Assembly (NCBI GenBank): GCA_029008875.1
Contig: JAQXJP010000004.1
Coordinates: 1 to 35,918, forward strand
DNA length: 35,918 nucleotides
Reading direction: 5' to 3'
Source: Lachnospiraceae bacterium
GTDB taxonomy: Bacteria > Bacillota > Clostridia > Lachnospirales > Lachnospiraceae
Shown here: piece after piece, positions 1 through 7,581 of the stretch
Layout of the letters: the number at the start of each line of letters is the position of its first letter
How positions within the stretch are numbered: position 1 is the stretch's first letter
The notes under the pieces: model-generated
Databases searched by the model: none
What the model was told of the DNA's origin: nothing
Seen by the model: the letters and a program-made list of their open reading frames with translations, nothing else
Program-made: the position numbers and the translations under genes

Positions 1-16
1 GAGATAGGAGAACTTC

Positions 17-892
17 ATGACCTTACTGACGTATCAGGTGTTTAAAACCGTTGCCGACATGGGCAGCTTTCATAAAGCGGCGGACATTTTGGGACTGACC
101 CCCTCTGCCATCAGCCACGCCATCTCCTCCATGGAGAGCGAGCTCGGTTTTTCGGTCCTCACCCGCAACAAGACGGGCGTGAAGCTGACCAATTACGGGG
201 AACATCTGCTTCCCTATGTGAACGCGGTCCTAAACAGCGATGAGAGCCTGCAGCAGGTAATCAACGAGATGAACGGACTCAAGACCGGCAAGGTGAAAAT
301 CGGTGTTTTTTCCAGCGTGTGCACCAACTGGCTCCCGGATATCATGAGCTCCTTCTGTGAGAAATACGAGGATATCACCCTCGAGGTGTTTCAGGGAACC
401 TACGCGGATGTGGCATACTGGATCAAAAACGGCGTGGTGGATTTGGGATTTTTGTCCGTGTCCAGCGCGGGGGACATTCCGATTGAACCCCTGTACCGGG
501 ATCCGCTTGTGTGCGTGATGCCCAGGGGCGTGAAGGATGGGAGCAAACCGGATTATGTGGATATTGAGGAGATGCGGAATCATCAGTTTGTGACTCAGAG
601 AGACTGTACCGACGCGGATATTCAGAACTTTTTGAAGGAAAACCATCTGCGCATCCAGTCCAGTTACCATGTGGTGGACGATCTGTCCACGGTGCGCCTG
701 GTGGAAAAAGGCTTCGGAATCTGTCTGATGCCGGAGCTGGTGATGCATGACATTCCCTATGAGGTGGAGACCTATCCGATTCGTCCGGATTCCTGCAGAA
801 TCATCGGAATTGCAGCCATGAATCCCAACTTCATGGCGCCGGCGGTGCGCACCATGTACAATCATATTCTGGAAAAATACAGGAATTTATGA
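17..892 (+). CDS. LysR-family transcriptional regulator
   Basis: A 291-residue LysR-type regulator of normal family length. Residues 1-60 form the winged helix-turn-helix, with the family signature AADILGLTPSAISHAISSME around 21-40. Residues 88-290 are the periplasmic-binding-protein-like effector domain (it opens GKVKIGVFSSV). The start is supported by GGAG about 7 nt upstream at the window edge. Such proteins bind DNA as tetramers and respond to a small-molecule inducer. The target is not visible, because LysR targets are usually adjacent or divergent and the left neighbour lies outside the window. The downstream cheY has its own promoter, so they are probably separate units. Family certain; ligand and regulon unknown. 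Confidence 0.93.
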   Translation: MTLLTYQVFKTVADMGSFHKAADILGLTPSAISHAISSMESELGFSVLTRNKTGVKLTNYGEHLLPYVNAVLNSDESLQQVINEMNGLKTGKVKIGVFSSVCTNWLPDIMSSFCEKYEDITLEVFQGTYADVAYWIKNGVVDLGFLSVSSAGDIPIEPLYRDPLVCVMPRGVKDGSKPDYVDIEEMRNHQFVTQRDCTDADIQNFLKENHLRIQSSYHVVDDLSTVRLVEKGFGICLMPELVMHDIPYEVETYPIRPDSCRIIGIAAMNPNFMAPAVRTMYNHILEKYRNL

Positions 893-931
893 CAAATAAT
901 GGATAATTTCCTTTATTTTACCAAAAACCTC

Positions 932-940
932 TGATATAAT
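932..940 (+). promoter_or_regulatory. Extended -10 promoter of the cheY-like gene
   Basis: TGATATAAT is a perfect extended -10 element 37 nt upstream of the cheY start. The -35 region (912-917, TTTATT) is weak, as is common for TGn promoters. The same element recurs before pflB. Confidence 0.6.
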
Positions 941-976
941 ATCGCCAGAGAAGCGCAGAAGAGGAAGGTGAGAACC

Positions 977-1333
977 ATGGCTAAAATACTTATTTGTGAT
1001 GATGCTGCTTTTATGCGAATGACATTGGTAAAAATCGTTGAGGGTGCCGGGCATACGGTTGTGGGCCAGGCGGAGAACGGCCGGGATTGTATTCTCAAAT
1101 TCAAGGAATGGCATCCGGACATTATCCTGATGGATATCACCATGCCGGACATGGATGGAATCGAAGCCACCAAGGAGATTATGGCATTGGATTCCAACGT
1201 CAAAATCATCATGGTTTCCGCCATGGGACAGCAGGAAAAAGTATTTGCAGCCATCTCCGCGGGAGCCAAGGATTTCGTGGTAAAACCCTTCGAGCCCAAC
1301 AAGATTGTGGCGTGCATCGGCAAGTATGTTTAG
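977..1333 (+). CDS. cheY: Single-domain CheY-like response regulator
   Basis: A 118-residue receiver domain with no output domain. The acidic pocket is D8-D9, the phosphoacceptor is D53 in LMDITMPDMDG, the switch residue is S81 and the conserved lysine is K103 before Pro, so it should be phosphorylatable. The ATG at 977 is chosen because GGAAGGTG lies 6-8 nt upstream; an in-frame GTG at 968 falls inside that ribosome site. It probably relays chemotaxis or another two-component signal by protein contact. No histidine kinase or che gene is adjacent. It is monocistronic, with its own promoter and a strong terminator. It could be CheY itself or one of the stand-alone CheY paralogues common in Clostridia. 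Confidence 0.9.
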   Translation: MAKILICDDAAFMRMTLVKIVEGAGHTVVGQAENGRDCILKFKEWHPDIILMDITMPDMDGIEATKEIMALDSNVKIIMVSAMGQQEKVFAAISAGAKDFVVKPFEPNKIVACIGKYV

Positions 1334-1352
1334 ATAATTCAGCAAAGTGATT

Positions 1353-1383
1353 AAGCGGGAGCGAAACGCTCCCGCTTTTTTTG
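1353..1383 (+). terminator. Intrinsic terminator after cheY
   Basis: An 11-bp perfect stem AAGCGGGAGCG / CGCTCCCGCTT (1353-1363 / 1367-1377) with an AAA loop is followed by a T run from 1376 to 1382. A textbook rho-independent terminator. Confidence 0.95.
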
Positions 1384-1416
1384 CTTTTTTTCCCAATAGA
1401 TTCTCAGGATATGCTC

Positions 1417-1425
1417 TGATATAAT
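1417..1425 (+). promoter_or_regulatory. Extended -10 promoter upstream of pflB
   Basis: TGATATAAT gives a perfect extended -10, with a weak -35 (TAGATT, 1397-1402) at 17-bp spacing. Transcription would start near 1432, leaving a 180-nt leader before pflB. Confidence 0.6.
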
Positions 1426-1457
1426 GTACCCGTAGGATGATATGATATACGAATGAG

Positions 1458-1510
1458 AAGAGAAGCTTTGATTCCATTGAGAATAACTATCAGAAACTTC
1501 TCTTGTTTTT
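1458..1510 (+). terminator. Terminator-like hairpin in the pflB leader
   Basis: AAGAGAAG (1458-1465) pairs perfectly with CTTCTCTT (1497-1504). Further inner pairs (TTT/AAA, GAT/ATC) surround a small bulge, and GTTTTTT follows. It lies about 25 nt after the predicted start and 100 nt before pflB, where it could act as an attenuator or end a short RNA. No second promoter as good was found between it and pflB. Confidence 0.5.
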
Positions 1511-1611
1511 TGCAAGACAGTTATGTTAGTGTAACCACAGTTTTATACAACTAACTATTTGCTTTTTGATGCACTCAATATTATTTTTTTATAGGAAAAA
1601 GGAGAATACAC

Positions 1612-3864
1612 ATGGTCAATTTTGAACAGTGGGATGGATTTGAGGGACGTCTCTGGAAAGAGGAAATCAACGTTCGTCAGTTCATTCAGGACAATTACAC
1701 ACCTTACGATGGGGATGAAAGCTTTTTGGCAGGACCGACCGAAGCCACCGACAAGCTGTGGGGAGCTTTGCAGAAACTGCAGAAGGAAGAGCGTGCAAAG
1801 GGCGGAGTGTTGGACATGGAGACAAAGGTTGTTTCCGGTCTCACATCATACGGCCCGGGATATATTGATGAGTCCATGAAGGATTTGGAAACCGTTGTCG
1901 GCCTTCAGACAGACAAGCCGCTCAAGAGAGCGTTTATGCCATACGGCGGTATCAAGATGGCGGTTCAGGCTTGCGAGACATACGGTTACGAAGTGGACCC
2001 GATGTTGAAGGAAATCTTCACCAAGTATCACAAGACACACAATACCGCAGTGTTTGATGCCTATACACCGGAGATGATCAAGGCTCGTCACAACAAGATT
2101 ATGACAGGTCTTCCGGACACTTACGGTCGTGGACGTATCGTGGGCGATTACCGCAGAATTGCTCTCTACGGAATTGACTTTTTGATCGAGCAGAAAAAGG
2201 AAGATAAGTTGAAGTGCGGCAGCGGAAGCATGAAGGGCGAGGTGATTCGTCTCCGCGAGGAGATCGCTGAACAGATCCGCGCGCTGGAAGGCATGAAGGA
2301 GATGGCAGCGATTTACGGCTTTGACATTTCCAAGCCGGCGGCAAACGCGAGAGAGGCTATTCAGTGGCTGTACTTCGGATACCTTGCAGCAATCAAGACA
2401 CAGAATGGTGCTGCAATGTCCGTAGGACGTGTATCCACATTCCTGGATATCTACTTTGAGAGAGATTTGAAGAAGGGCATTATCACCGAGTCAGAGGTGC
2501 AGGAGCTCGTTGACCACTTTACCATGAAGCTTCGTATGGTGAAGTTCGCACGTATTCCTTCCTACAACCAGTTGTTCTCCGGAGACCCGGTATGGGCAAC
2601 CCTGGATGTGGCAGGAACCGGCGTTGACGGACGCTCCATGGTTACCAAGACCGATTACCGTTTCCTCCACACACTGGAGAACATGGGACCGGCTCCGGAA
2701 CCGAACCTGACAGTATTCTACTCCTCCAGATTGCCGGAGAACTTCAAGAGATACGCGTCCAAGATCTCTATCGAGACCAGTTCCATCCAGTATGAGAACG
2801 ATGATGCCATGAAGCCGGTATGGGGAGATGACTATGCAATCTGCTGTTGTGTATCCGCAACACAGACCGGTAAGGAGATGCAGTTCTTCGGAGCTCGCGC
2901 GAACCTTGCAAAATGTCTTCTGTACGCAATCAACGGCGGCGTGGATGAGAAGACCGGCGAGCAGGTAGGACCGAAGTATCGCCCGATTACTTCCGAGTAT
3001 CTGGATTACGATGAGGTTATGGAGCGCTACGACGACATGATGGAGTGGCTGGCCGATTTGTATGTAAACACCCTGAACCTGATTCAGTATATGCATGATA
3101 AATACTACTACGAGGCAGCGGAGCTGGCTTTGATGGATACCAATCTGGAGAGAACCTTTGCAACCGGTATTGCTGGATTTTCCCATGTCATCGATTCCCT
3201 TTCCGCAATCAAGTATGCCAAGGTAAAGGTCATCCGTGATGAGAACGGGCTTGCAAAGGATTATGAGATCGAGGGAGACTTCCCGAGATACGGTAACGAC
3301 GATGACCGCGCGGATGAAATCGGTGTATGGCTTCTCGGAACCTTCATGGACAAGATCAAGAGACACCACACCTACCGCAGATCTGTGCCTACCACCTCCA
3401 TCCTTACCATCACTTCCAACGTGGTATACGGTAAGGCAACCGGATCCATGCCGGACGGACGTAAGGCGGGAGAGCCCCTTTCACCGGGAGCGAACCCAAG
3501 CTACGGCGCAGAGCAGAATGGTTTGCTGGCGTCCTTGAACTCCTTGACCAAGCTGCCGTATGAGTGGGCTCTGGATGGTATTTCCAACACCCAGACCATC
3601 AACCCGGACGCTTTGGGTCATTCCGAGGAAGAGCAGATCAACAACCTGGTTCAGGTTATGGACGGATACTTTGATCAGGGTGCACATCACCTCAATGTAA
3701 ACGTATTCGGCAAGGAAAAACTGATTGATGCTATGGAGCATCCGGAGAAGGAAGAGTACGCAAACTTTACCATCCGTGTATCCGGATACGCTGTGAAGTT
3801 CATCGACCTGACCAAGGAGCAGCAGATGGACGTTATCGCCAGAACTTGCCACGGAAGCTTATAA
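1612..3864 (+). CDS. pflB: Pyruvate formate-lyase (formate C-acetyltransferase)
   Basis: A 750-residue glycyl-radical enzyme that splits pyruvate with CoA into acetyl-CoA and formate, a core step of anaerobic sugar fermentation in the cytoplasm. The catalytic cysteine pair is C412-C413 (in [18 protein letters not shown]). The radical glycine is G725 in RVSGYAVKF, 25 residues from the C-terminus, as expected for a full-length PFL. AAAAAGGAG lies 8 nt before the ATG. The activase gene follows at 4067, separated by a terminator and a palindromic repeat, so the two may be expressed at different levels. Codon use is strongly biased, as in glgP, which suggests high expression. Oxygen cleaves the radical form, which fits an obligate anaerobe. 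Confidence 0.98.
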   Translation: MVNFEQWDGFEGRLWKEEINVRQFIQDNYTPYDGDESFLAGPTEATDKLWGALQKLQKEERAKGGVLDMETKVVSGLTSYGPGYIDESMKDLETVVGLQTDKPLKRAFMPYGGIKMAVQACETYGYEVDPMLKEIFTKYHKTHNTAVFDAYTPEMIKARHNKIMTGLPDTYGRGRIVGDYRRIALYGIDFLIEQKKEDKLKCGSGSMKGEVIRLREEIAEQIRALEGMKEMAAIYGFDISKPAANAREAIQWLYFGYLAAIKTQNGAAMSVGRVSTFLDIYFERDLKKGIITESEVQELVDHFTMKLRMVKFARIPSYNQLFSGDPVWATLDVAGTGVDGRSMVTKTDYRFLHTLENMGPAPEPNLTVFYSSRLPENFKRYASKISIETSSIQYENDDAMKPVWGDDYAICCCVSATQTGKEMQFFGARANLAKCLLYAINGGVDEKTGEQVGPKYRPITSEYLDYDEVMERYDDMMEWLADLYVNTLNLIQYMHDKYYYEAAELALMDTNLERTFATGIAGFSHVIDSLSAIKYAKVKVIRDENGLAKDYEIEGDFPRYGNDDDRADEIGVWLLGTFMDKIKRHHTYRRSVPTTSILTITSNVVYGKATGSMPDGRKAGEPLSPGANPSYGAEQNGLLASLNSLTKLPYEWALDGISNTQTINPDALGHSEEEQINNLVQVMDGYFDQGAHHLNVNVFGKEKLIDAMEHPEKEEYANFTIRVSGYAVKFIDLTKEQQMDVIARTCHGSL

Positions 3865-3890
3865 TTTCCGATAAATGTGATATACTTTTA

Positions 3891-3925
3891 AGGTGCAGCG
3901 GAGAGATTTGCTGCACCTTTTATTT
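3891..3925 (+). terminator. Intrinsic terminator after pflB
   Basis: A 9-bp stem AGGTGCAGC / GCTGCACCT (3891-3899 / 3910-3918) has a 10-nt loop and is followed by TTTTATTT. It would end most pflB transcripts before pflA. Confidence 0.85.
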
Positions 3926-3926
3926 A

Positions 3927-4046
3927 GGGACGTATCTTACGCGTGTGGGGACGTATATTTTTCGCTCTGGGGACGTATCTTGCGCGCGCAAGATACGTCC
4001 CCAGAGCGAAAAAGATACGTCCCCGGAGCGAAAAAGATACGTCCCC
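3927..4046. repeat. REP-like palindromic cluster between pflB and pflA
   Basis: Six copies of the core GGGGACGTATCTT occur: three on the + strand (3927-3938, first G lost; 3947-3957, variant; 3969-3981) and three inverted (3990-4002, 4012-4024, 4034-4046). Positions 3947-4024 form a 78-bp palindrome centred at 3985/3986 with one mismatched pair (3957/4014). The outer copies can extend the hairpin to 120 bp. It sits between the pflB terminator and the pflA ribosome site. It resembles REP/BIME elements spread by REP-associated transposases, but no transposase is in the window. Confidence 0.85.
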
Positions 4047-4066
4047 AGACGAAAAAGGAGGGAAAA

Positions 4067-4801
4067 ATGGCAACAACAGGAAGAGTACATTCTCTGGAAT
4101 CCTTCGGATTGGTGGACGGACCGGGAGTCCGGTACGTCATTTTTTTGCAGGGGTGCAGAATGCGCTGCAAATATTGTCACAACCCCGAGACCTGGGATTT
4201 GGCAGGCGGGGAGGAGTACACCCCGGAGGAGTTATTCCAAAAGGCATACCGCTACAAGACCTACTGGAAAAACAACGGGGGAATCACCATAAGCGGTGGG
4301 GAGCCTCTGCTACAGATTGATTTTGTCACGGAGGTATTCCGCCTGGCCAAGGAAAAGGGTGTGCACACCGCGGTGGACACCAGCGGCAATCCTTTTTCCA
4401 CGGAGCCGGAGTGGTTGGAAAAATTCCGGAAGCTGATGGAAGTGACGGATCTCTTTATCCTGGATATGAAGGAATATGACGGGGAAAAGCATAAGGAACT
4501 GACCAAGTGGGACAACTCCAATATCCTTGAGATGGCTCAGTATCTGTCCGACCATGGAAAATCCATGTGGATTCGCCATGTTCTGGTGCCGGATTTGACG
4601 GACGAGGAGCAGGGACTCCGGGATTTGGACGCGTTTATCCAAAGCCTCAAAACCGTGGAGCGGGTGGAAATCCTGCCCTATCATACCCTGGGACGGTTTA
4701 AGTGGGATAAGCTTGGGGTGGAATATCCACTGGACGGAGTGCGGACCCCAACGGACGAGGAAGTGAAAAAAGCGGAGGAATTGCTTCACATCAAGAAATA
4801 G
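4067..4801 (+). CDS. pflA: Pyruvate formate-lyase activating enzyme
   Basis: A 244-residue radical SAM enzyme that places the glycyl radical on PFL using S-adenosylmethionine and reduced ferredoxin or flavodoxin. The [4Fe-4S] ligands are C30, C34 and C37 in QGCRMRCKYCHNP (CxxxCxxC), and the SAM-contacting SGGEP motif is at residues 76-80. The length is typical of minimal PFL activases, with no extra ferredoxin domain. AAGGAGGG sits 5-6 nt before the ATG at 4067. The frame stays open 174 nt further upstream, but only through the palindromic repeat, so that extension is rejected. It follows pflB as in most genomes. It needs either readthrough of the pflB terminator or a promoter in the repeat region, and none was convincing. 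Confidence 0.97.
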   Translation: MATTGRVHSLESFGLVDGPGVRYVIFLQGCRMRCKYCHNPETWDLAGGEEYTPEELFQKAYRYKTYWKNNGGITISGGEPLLQIDFVTEVFRLAKEKGVHTAVDTSGNPFSTEPEWLEKFRKLMEVTDLFILDMKEYDGEKHKELTKWDNSNILEMAQYLSDHGKSMWIRHVLVPDLTDEEQGLRDLDAFIQSLKTVERVEILPYHTLGRFKWDKLGVEYPLDGVRTPTDEEVKKAEELLHIKK

Positions 4802-4851
4802 CAAGAAGCAGCTAAAACCAGGCCGGACACCCCGGGTGGTATCCCATGGTA

Positions 4852-4866
4852 GTAGAATAATTCTAC
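4852..4866. promoter_or_regulatory. Dyad upstream of the motA-type gene
   Basis: GTAGAAT-A-ATTCTAC is a perfect 7-bp inverted repeat about one base, 72 nt upstream of the motA start. It shares the outer GTAG...CTAC with a dyad at 5753-5769, so it is a candidate operator. Confidence 0.35.
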
Positions 4867-4938
4867 CCAAAGACATCGGAAGTGGTATATCCGGGAGCGC
4901 AAAAGGATGCTACCCTATCAGAGAAGGGGGCATGTGGG

Positions 4939-5742
4939 ATGAAAGGCTGGAATCGCTCGACAATATCCGGATTTATTTGCTGTTTTGCCATGGTTATAGT
5001 GGGAATTGTGTCCAACGGGGGAATCGGGACAATCGCGGGATTGATTCATATTCCCTCCATGATTATCACCTTTGGAGGGGCGATTTTTGCGGTGCTTATC
5101 ACCTCGGAATCCTTTGCGGATTTCAAGGACGGGCTCCACAGTTTTCGCATTGCTTTTTCCAAGGAAAACCAGGACTTGGACGAAATCGGGGACGTCATCT
5201 ACCAGCTGGCGCTGGTGGCCCGCAAGGAAGGCATGCTGGTGCTGGAGGAGAAGGTGGAGACGGTGGAAAATCCATTTCTGGCAAAGGGAGTGCGCCTGAT
5301 TGTGGACGGAACGGACCCGGAGCTCTTGAAGGATATTCTGGAAACGGACCTGCTACATGAGATGGAGGACAATGCCAGGAGGGTGACCTTCTGGGAAAAT
5401 ATGGGAGGATACGCCCCGGCGTGGGGGATGTTGGGTACCCTTTTGGGATTGATCAACATGATGAAGGGAATGGGGGAGGACCCCTCCCAAATCGGAGCGG
5501 GGATGTCTCTGGCTCTCCTCACCACGCTGTACGGTTCTCTGTTGGCGAACTGGATCTGCATTCCGGTGGCGGCCAAACTCAGAAGAAGCGGCGCCGCAAA
5601 ACAGTTGGAAAAGGAATTGATTGTGGAGGGAATCCTGTCCATACAGGCGGGGGACAACCCCATGGTCATCAAGGAGAAAATTCGCACCTTCCGTGCCAAC
5701 TGGGAGGAAAAGACAGCGACGGAGGCGGGAAATACTACCTGA
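4939..5742 (+). CDS. motA: MotA-type stator / proton-channel protein
   Basis: A 267-residue inner-membrane protein of the MotA/TolQ/ExbB family. Hydrophobic segments lie at about 10-26 and 32-54. A cytoplasmic region with the ARKEG motif (94-98) follows, then the pair of segments holding GGYAPAWGMLGTLLG (156-170, including the conserved proline) and about 186-210. MotA works with MotB to couple ion flow to flagellar rotation. No motB is adjacent; the next genes encode a short MotA-like protein and a LuxR protein. The ATG at 4939 is chosen for GGGGG 8 nt upstream and the normal MotA N-terminus. An upstream ATG at 4882 would add 19 residues without a ribosome site. Family firm; the flagellar role is inferred. 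Confidence 0.88.
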   Translation: MKGWNRSTISGFICCFAMVIVGIVSNGGIGTIAGLIHIPSMIITFGGAIFAVLITSESFADFKDGLHSFRIAFSKENQDLDEIGDVIYQLALVARKEGMLVLEEKVETVENPFLAKGVRLIVDGTDPELLKDILETDLLHEMEDNARRVTFWENMGGYAPAWGMLGTLLGLINMMKGMGEDPSQIGAGMSLALLTTLYGSLLANWICIPVAAKLRRSGAAKQLEKELIVEGILSIQAGDNPMVIKEKIRTFRANWEEKTATEAGNTT

Positions 5743-5752
5743 TTTTCAAAAA

Positions 5753-5769
5753 GTAGTATGGCATGCTAC
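5753..5769. promoter_or_regulatory. Dyad between motA and the MotA-like gene
   Basis: GTAGTATGGCATGCTAC is an imperfect 17-bp dyad (GTAG-ATG / CAT-CTAC, one wobble pair and a central base). It lies in the 89-nt gap and resembles the GTAG...CTAC dyad upstream of motA. Confidence 0.3.
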
Positions 5770-5831
5770 CCCTCGAAGTAGTAGTATAGACGTATCAGGA
5801 TTGATATGTCTGCTTAAGAGGGGGAATTGCC

Positions 5832-6335
5832 ATGAAGAGAAAAATATCCGTAGGAACTGTATTGTTGTTGGAAGCTCTGGTACTGATTTTTGTGCTTGTG
5901 TTTAACTTGTGTATCAGCTGGGGCTTCGGGGATAACATCTTGCATGCTTTTTCATTTCTATTGGATCTTCCCAGTATACTGCTTATTTTGATGATGGTAG
6001 CGCCGGCCCTTCTGGTGTCCGGCATGGGCAAGGATTTTTTGCGCGCTTTTTCTGTTGGGAAAAAGGATTATACTCTTCGGGAATTGAAGAGAAGTTTGGA
6101 GGCAGTTTCGACTGTGCAGAAAATTATATTCTGCGCGGCGGCAATCTCCGGCATGATTGCGTTGGTCACGATTTTATATCAAATCTCCGACATTTCTTAC
6201 CTGGGACCGTGCATGGCGGTGGCAGGATTGGTGGTGCTCTATGCCGCGATTCTTGAATTTTTCCTGATTCCGGTTAAGGCAAATGTGCAAAACACCATCA
6301 CGGATTTGATGGACGTGGAAGATGAAGAGGCGTAG
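5832..6335 (+). CDS. Short MotA-like four-helix membrane protein
   Basis: A 167-residue protein with hydrophobic segments at about 8-30, 36-60, 93-113 and 121-143 and an acidic C-terminus. The segment DLPSILLILMMVAP...KDFLRAF resembles the N-terminal half of MotA (second helix followed by the first cytoplasmic stretch). The GGYAPAWGMLG channel motif is absent, so it cannot be a complete stator. GAGGGGG lies 8 nt before the ATG. It sits between motA and the LuxR gene and overlaps the latter by 14 nt, so translation of the two is probably coupled. It might modulate or anchor the stator or hold the LuxR protein at the membrane. Both ideas are inference; no function is established. Confidence 0.75.
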   Translation: MKRKISVGTVLLLEALVLIFVLVFNLCISWGFGDNILHAFSFLLDLPSILLILMMVAPALLVSGMGKDFLRAFSVGKKDYTLRELKRSLEAVSTVQKIIFCAAAISGMIALVTILYQISDISYLGPCMAVAGLVVLYAAILEFFLIPVKANVQNTITDLMDVEDEEA

Positions 6336-6822
6336 AGCGATTGTCCTGCTTGTGATATATGTCGTTGTATTTTTGGTCACCGTGTGGATGGAATGTCTCT
6401 CCATCATGAGCATCGGGATGCGTCTGTTGGTCAACGGCGGAACCCTCCTGATGACAGCGGTGGGCGGATTGTTGTTTTGGATTGTCTATCGAGGGGCAGA
6501 GCAGGACAAGTCAGAGAAGAAAGGGAAGAGCGTCGAACCGGAAGGTAGCCGAGATTGTGGCCGGAAAGAAAGCCTCTTTGATAAGCAGAAATATCTGCAA
6601 TTTGCAAACTCCTGTGAACTGACAAGGCGGGAGGCGGAGATTGGCCTTTTGGTGCTGAACGGGTATTCCAACATGCAGATTGCGGAGACTTTGTATATCG
6701 CGGAGACCACTGTGAAAAAGCATTTATCCCACATCTATGAAAAGACGGGGACCACCGGGCGAAAAGACTTCCGACAGACAGTAGAATTGTGGGAGGGACC
6801 ACTTGAGGAAAGGGGGCTGTGA
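6322..6822 (+). CDS. Membrane-anchored LuxR-type DNA-binding protein
   Basis: A 166-residue protein with two N-terminal membrane helices (about 6-26 and 35-56), a charged linker and a C-terminal LuxR helix-turn-helix (about 98-155). The HTH reads LTRREAEIGLLVLNGYSNMQ followed by the IAETTVKKHL recognition helix. There is no receiver domain, so a membrane or partner signal must control it. Its start lies 14 nt inside the preceding MotA-like gene, and the stop codon lies inside its own terminator hairpin. The pairing suggests that the MotA-like partner transmits a signal to this regulator. The repeated GTAG...CTAC dyads upstream are possible binding sites; that link is unproven. Confidence 0.85.
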   Translation: MKRRRAIVLLVIYVVVFLVTVWMECLSIMSIGMRLLVNGGTLLMTAVGGLLFWIVYRGAEQDKSEKKGKSVEPEGSRDCGRKESLFDKQKYLQFANSCELTRREAEIGLLVLNGYSNMQIAETLYIAETTVKKHLSHIYEKTGTTGRKDFRQTVELWEGPLEERGL

Positions 6823-6840
6823 AGACAGCCTCCTTTTTTT
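6812..6840 (+). terminator. Intrinsic terminator overlapping the luxR stop codon
   Basis: A 9-bp stem GGGGGCTGT / ACAGCCTCC (6812-6820 / 6825-6833, one G-U) with a GAAG loop is followed by seven or more T. The stop codon (6820-6822) is inside the hairpin. Confidence 0.92.
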
Positions 6841-6867
6841 GTGCGAGGAGACTTGTTTTTGCGCTCG

Positions 6868-7312
6868 GTTTTACTAATGTTCGCCCGTGATTCCCGGGAA
6901 TTGTTAGTAAATTTTTCGGTGGCGTTCTTGGCATTACTAACGTTTTGCTCGAGATTCCTGGAAATCGTTAGTAAATTTTTCGGTGGCTATCTTGGTTTTA
7001 CTAATATTCGCCCGGAATTCCCGGGAACCGTTAGTAAATTTCCTGGTGGCGTTCTTGGCTTTACTAATGTTTTGCCCGTAATTCCCGTAAACCGTTAGTA
7101 AATTTCCCGGCGCCCTTCTTGGTTTTACTAACTTTTTGCTCGAGATTCCCGTAAACCGTTAGTAAATTTCCCGGCGCCCTTCTTGGTTTTACTAACTTTT
7201 TGCCCGAGATTCCCGTAAACCGTTAGTAAATTTCCCGGCGCCCTTCTTGGTTTTACTAATGTTTCGCCCGGGATTCCCGGATTTCGTTAGTAATTTGCCC
7301 AGCATCTTTCTT
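6868..7312. repeat. Array A: seven 63-64-bp hairpin repeats (TTTACTAA/TTAGTAAA)
   Basis: TACTAA occurs at 6872, 6935, 6999, 7062, 7126, 7190 and 7254. Its inverse TTAGTA occurs at 6904, 6968, 7031, 7095, 7159, 7223 and 7287. The 14 half-sites are 31-33 bp apart centre to centre, about three DNA turns. Each pair forms an 8-9-bp stem with a loop of about 25 nt carrying a conserved GATTCCCG-like core. Spacers carry TTTCCCGGCGCCCTTCTTGG or variants. The last units are most alike, as expected of recent tandem duplication. No gene is supported here. Confidence 0.92.
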
Positions 7313-7350
7313 GATATGAGCATCAGGAAAAGGTATGGTTCCAATTTTAA

Positions 7351-7378
7351 TGTGAAAAATGAGATTCTATGATACAAT
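7351..7378 (+). promoter_or_regulatory. Candidate promoter of rsmF
   Basis: TGTGAA (7351-7356), a 16-bp spacer and TACAAT (7373-7378). Transcription would start near 7385, giving a leader of about 200 nt full of short repeats. Confidence 0.45.
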
Positions 7379-7423
7379 AAGTGCAGTGTTGAAGTATGTA
7401 GTTCCTGGGAGTTGGAACTCTCA

Positions 7424-7560
7424 AGAGATAAATGCTCTGCAAGATGGAGCCCTGCGGGATGACACTCCCACGAAAGTGAAGTCCCAAAGGAGTGGGGGAC
7501 TAAAGGAATAAAACCCTAAGAGATAGAAGCCCTATGAGAGATGGAACCCCGCGAGAACGC
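7424..7560 (+). repeat. Degenerate 16-nt tandem repeats in the rsmF leader
   Basis: About eight or nine units of 15-16 nt follow the pattern AGAGATGGAAnCCCTA, for example AAGATGGAGCCCTG, AGAGATAGAAGCCCTA and TGAGAGATGGAACCCC. They end directly before the rsmF ribosome site. Being 16 nt, they are not a coding repeat. Role unknown. Confidence 0.7.
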
Positions 7561-7581
7561 AGCACACAGAAAGGGATACAC

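Noticed and set aside
1521..1540. Rex-type redox operator upstream of pflB (TGTTAGTGTAACCA)
   Set aside because: A GTTA/TAAC dyad is present, but the spacing and outer bases do not match TTGTTAAnnnnTTAACAA.
3876..3886. Extended -10 promoter (TGATATACT) for pflA inside the pflB terminator region
   Set aside because: Transcription would start within the terminator hairpin and then cross the palindrome. There is no -35; likely chance.
4802..4938. c-di-GMP or other riboswitch upstream of motA
   Set aside because: No GEMM-type conserved motif was found; only short dyads are visible.
6868..7312. Integron attC-like array or a short protein-coding region
   Set aside because: Half-sites do not match RYYYAAC/GTTRRRY and no integrase is present. 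The open frame at 6841-7098 is a by-product of the repeats and has no ribosome site.
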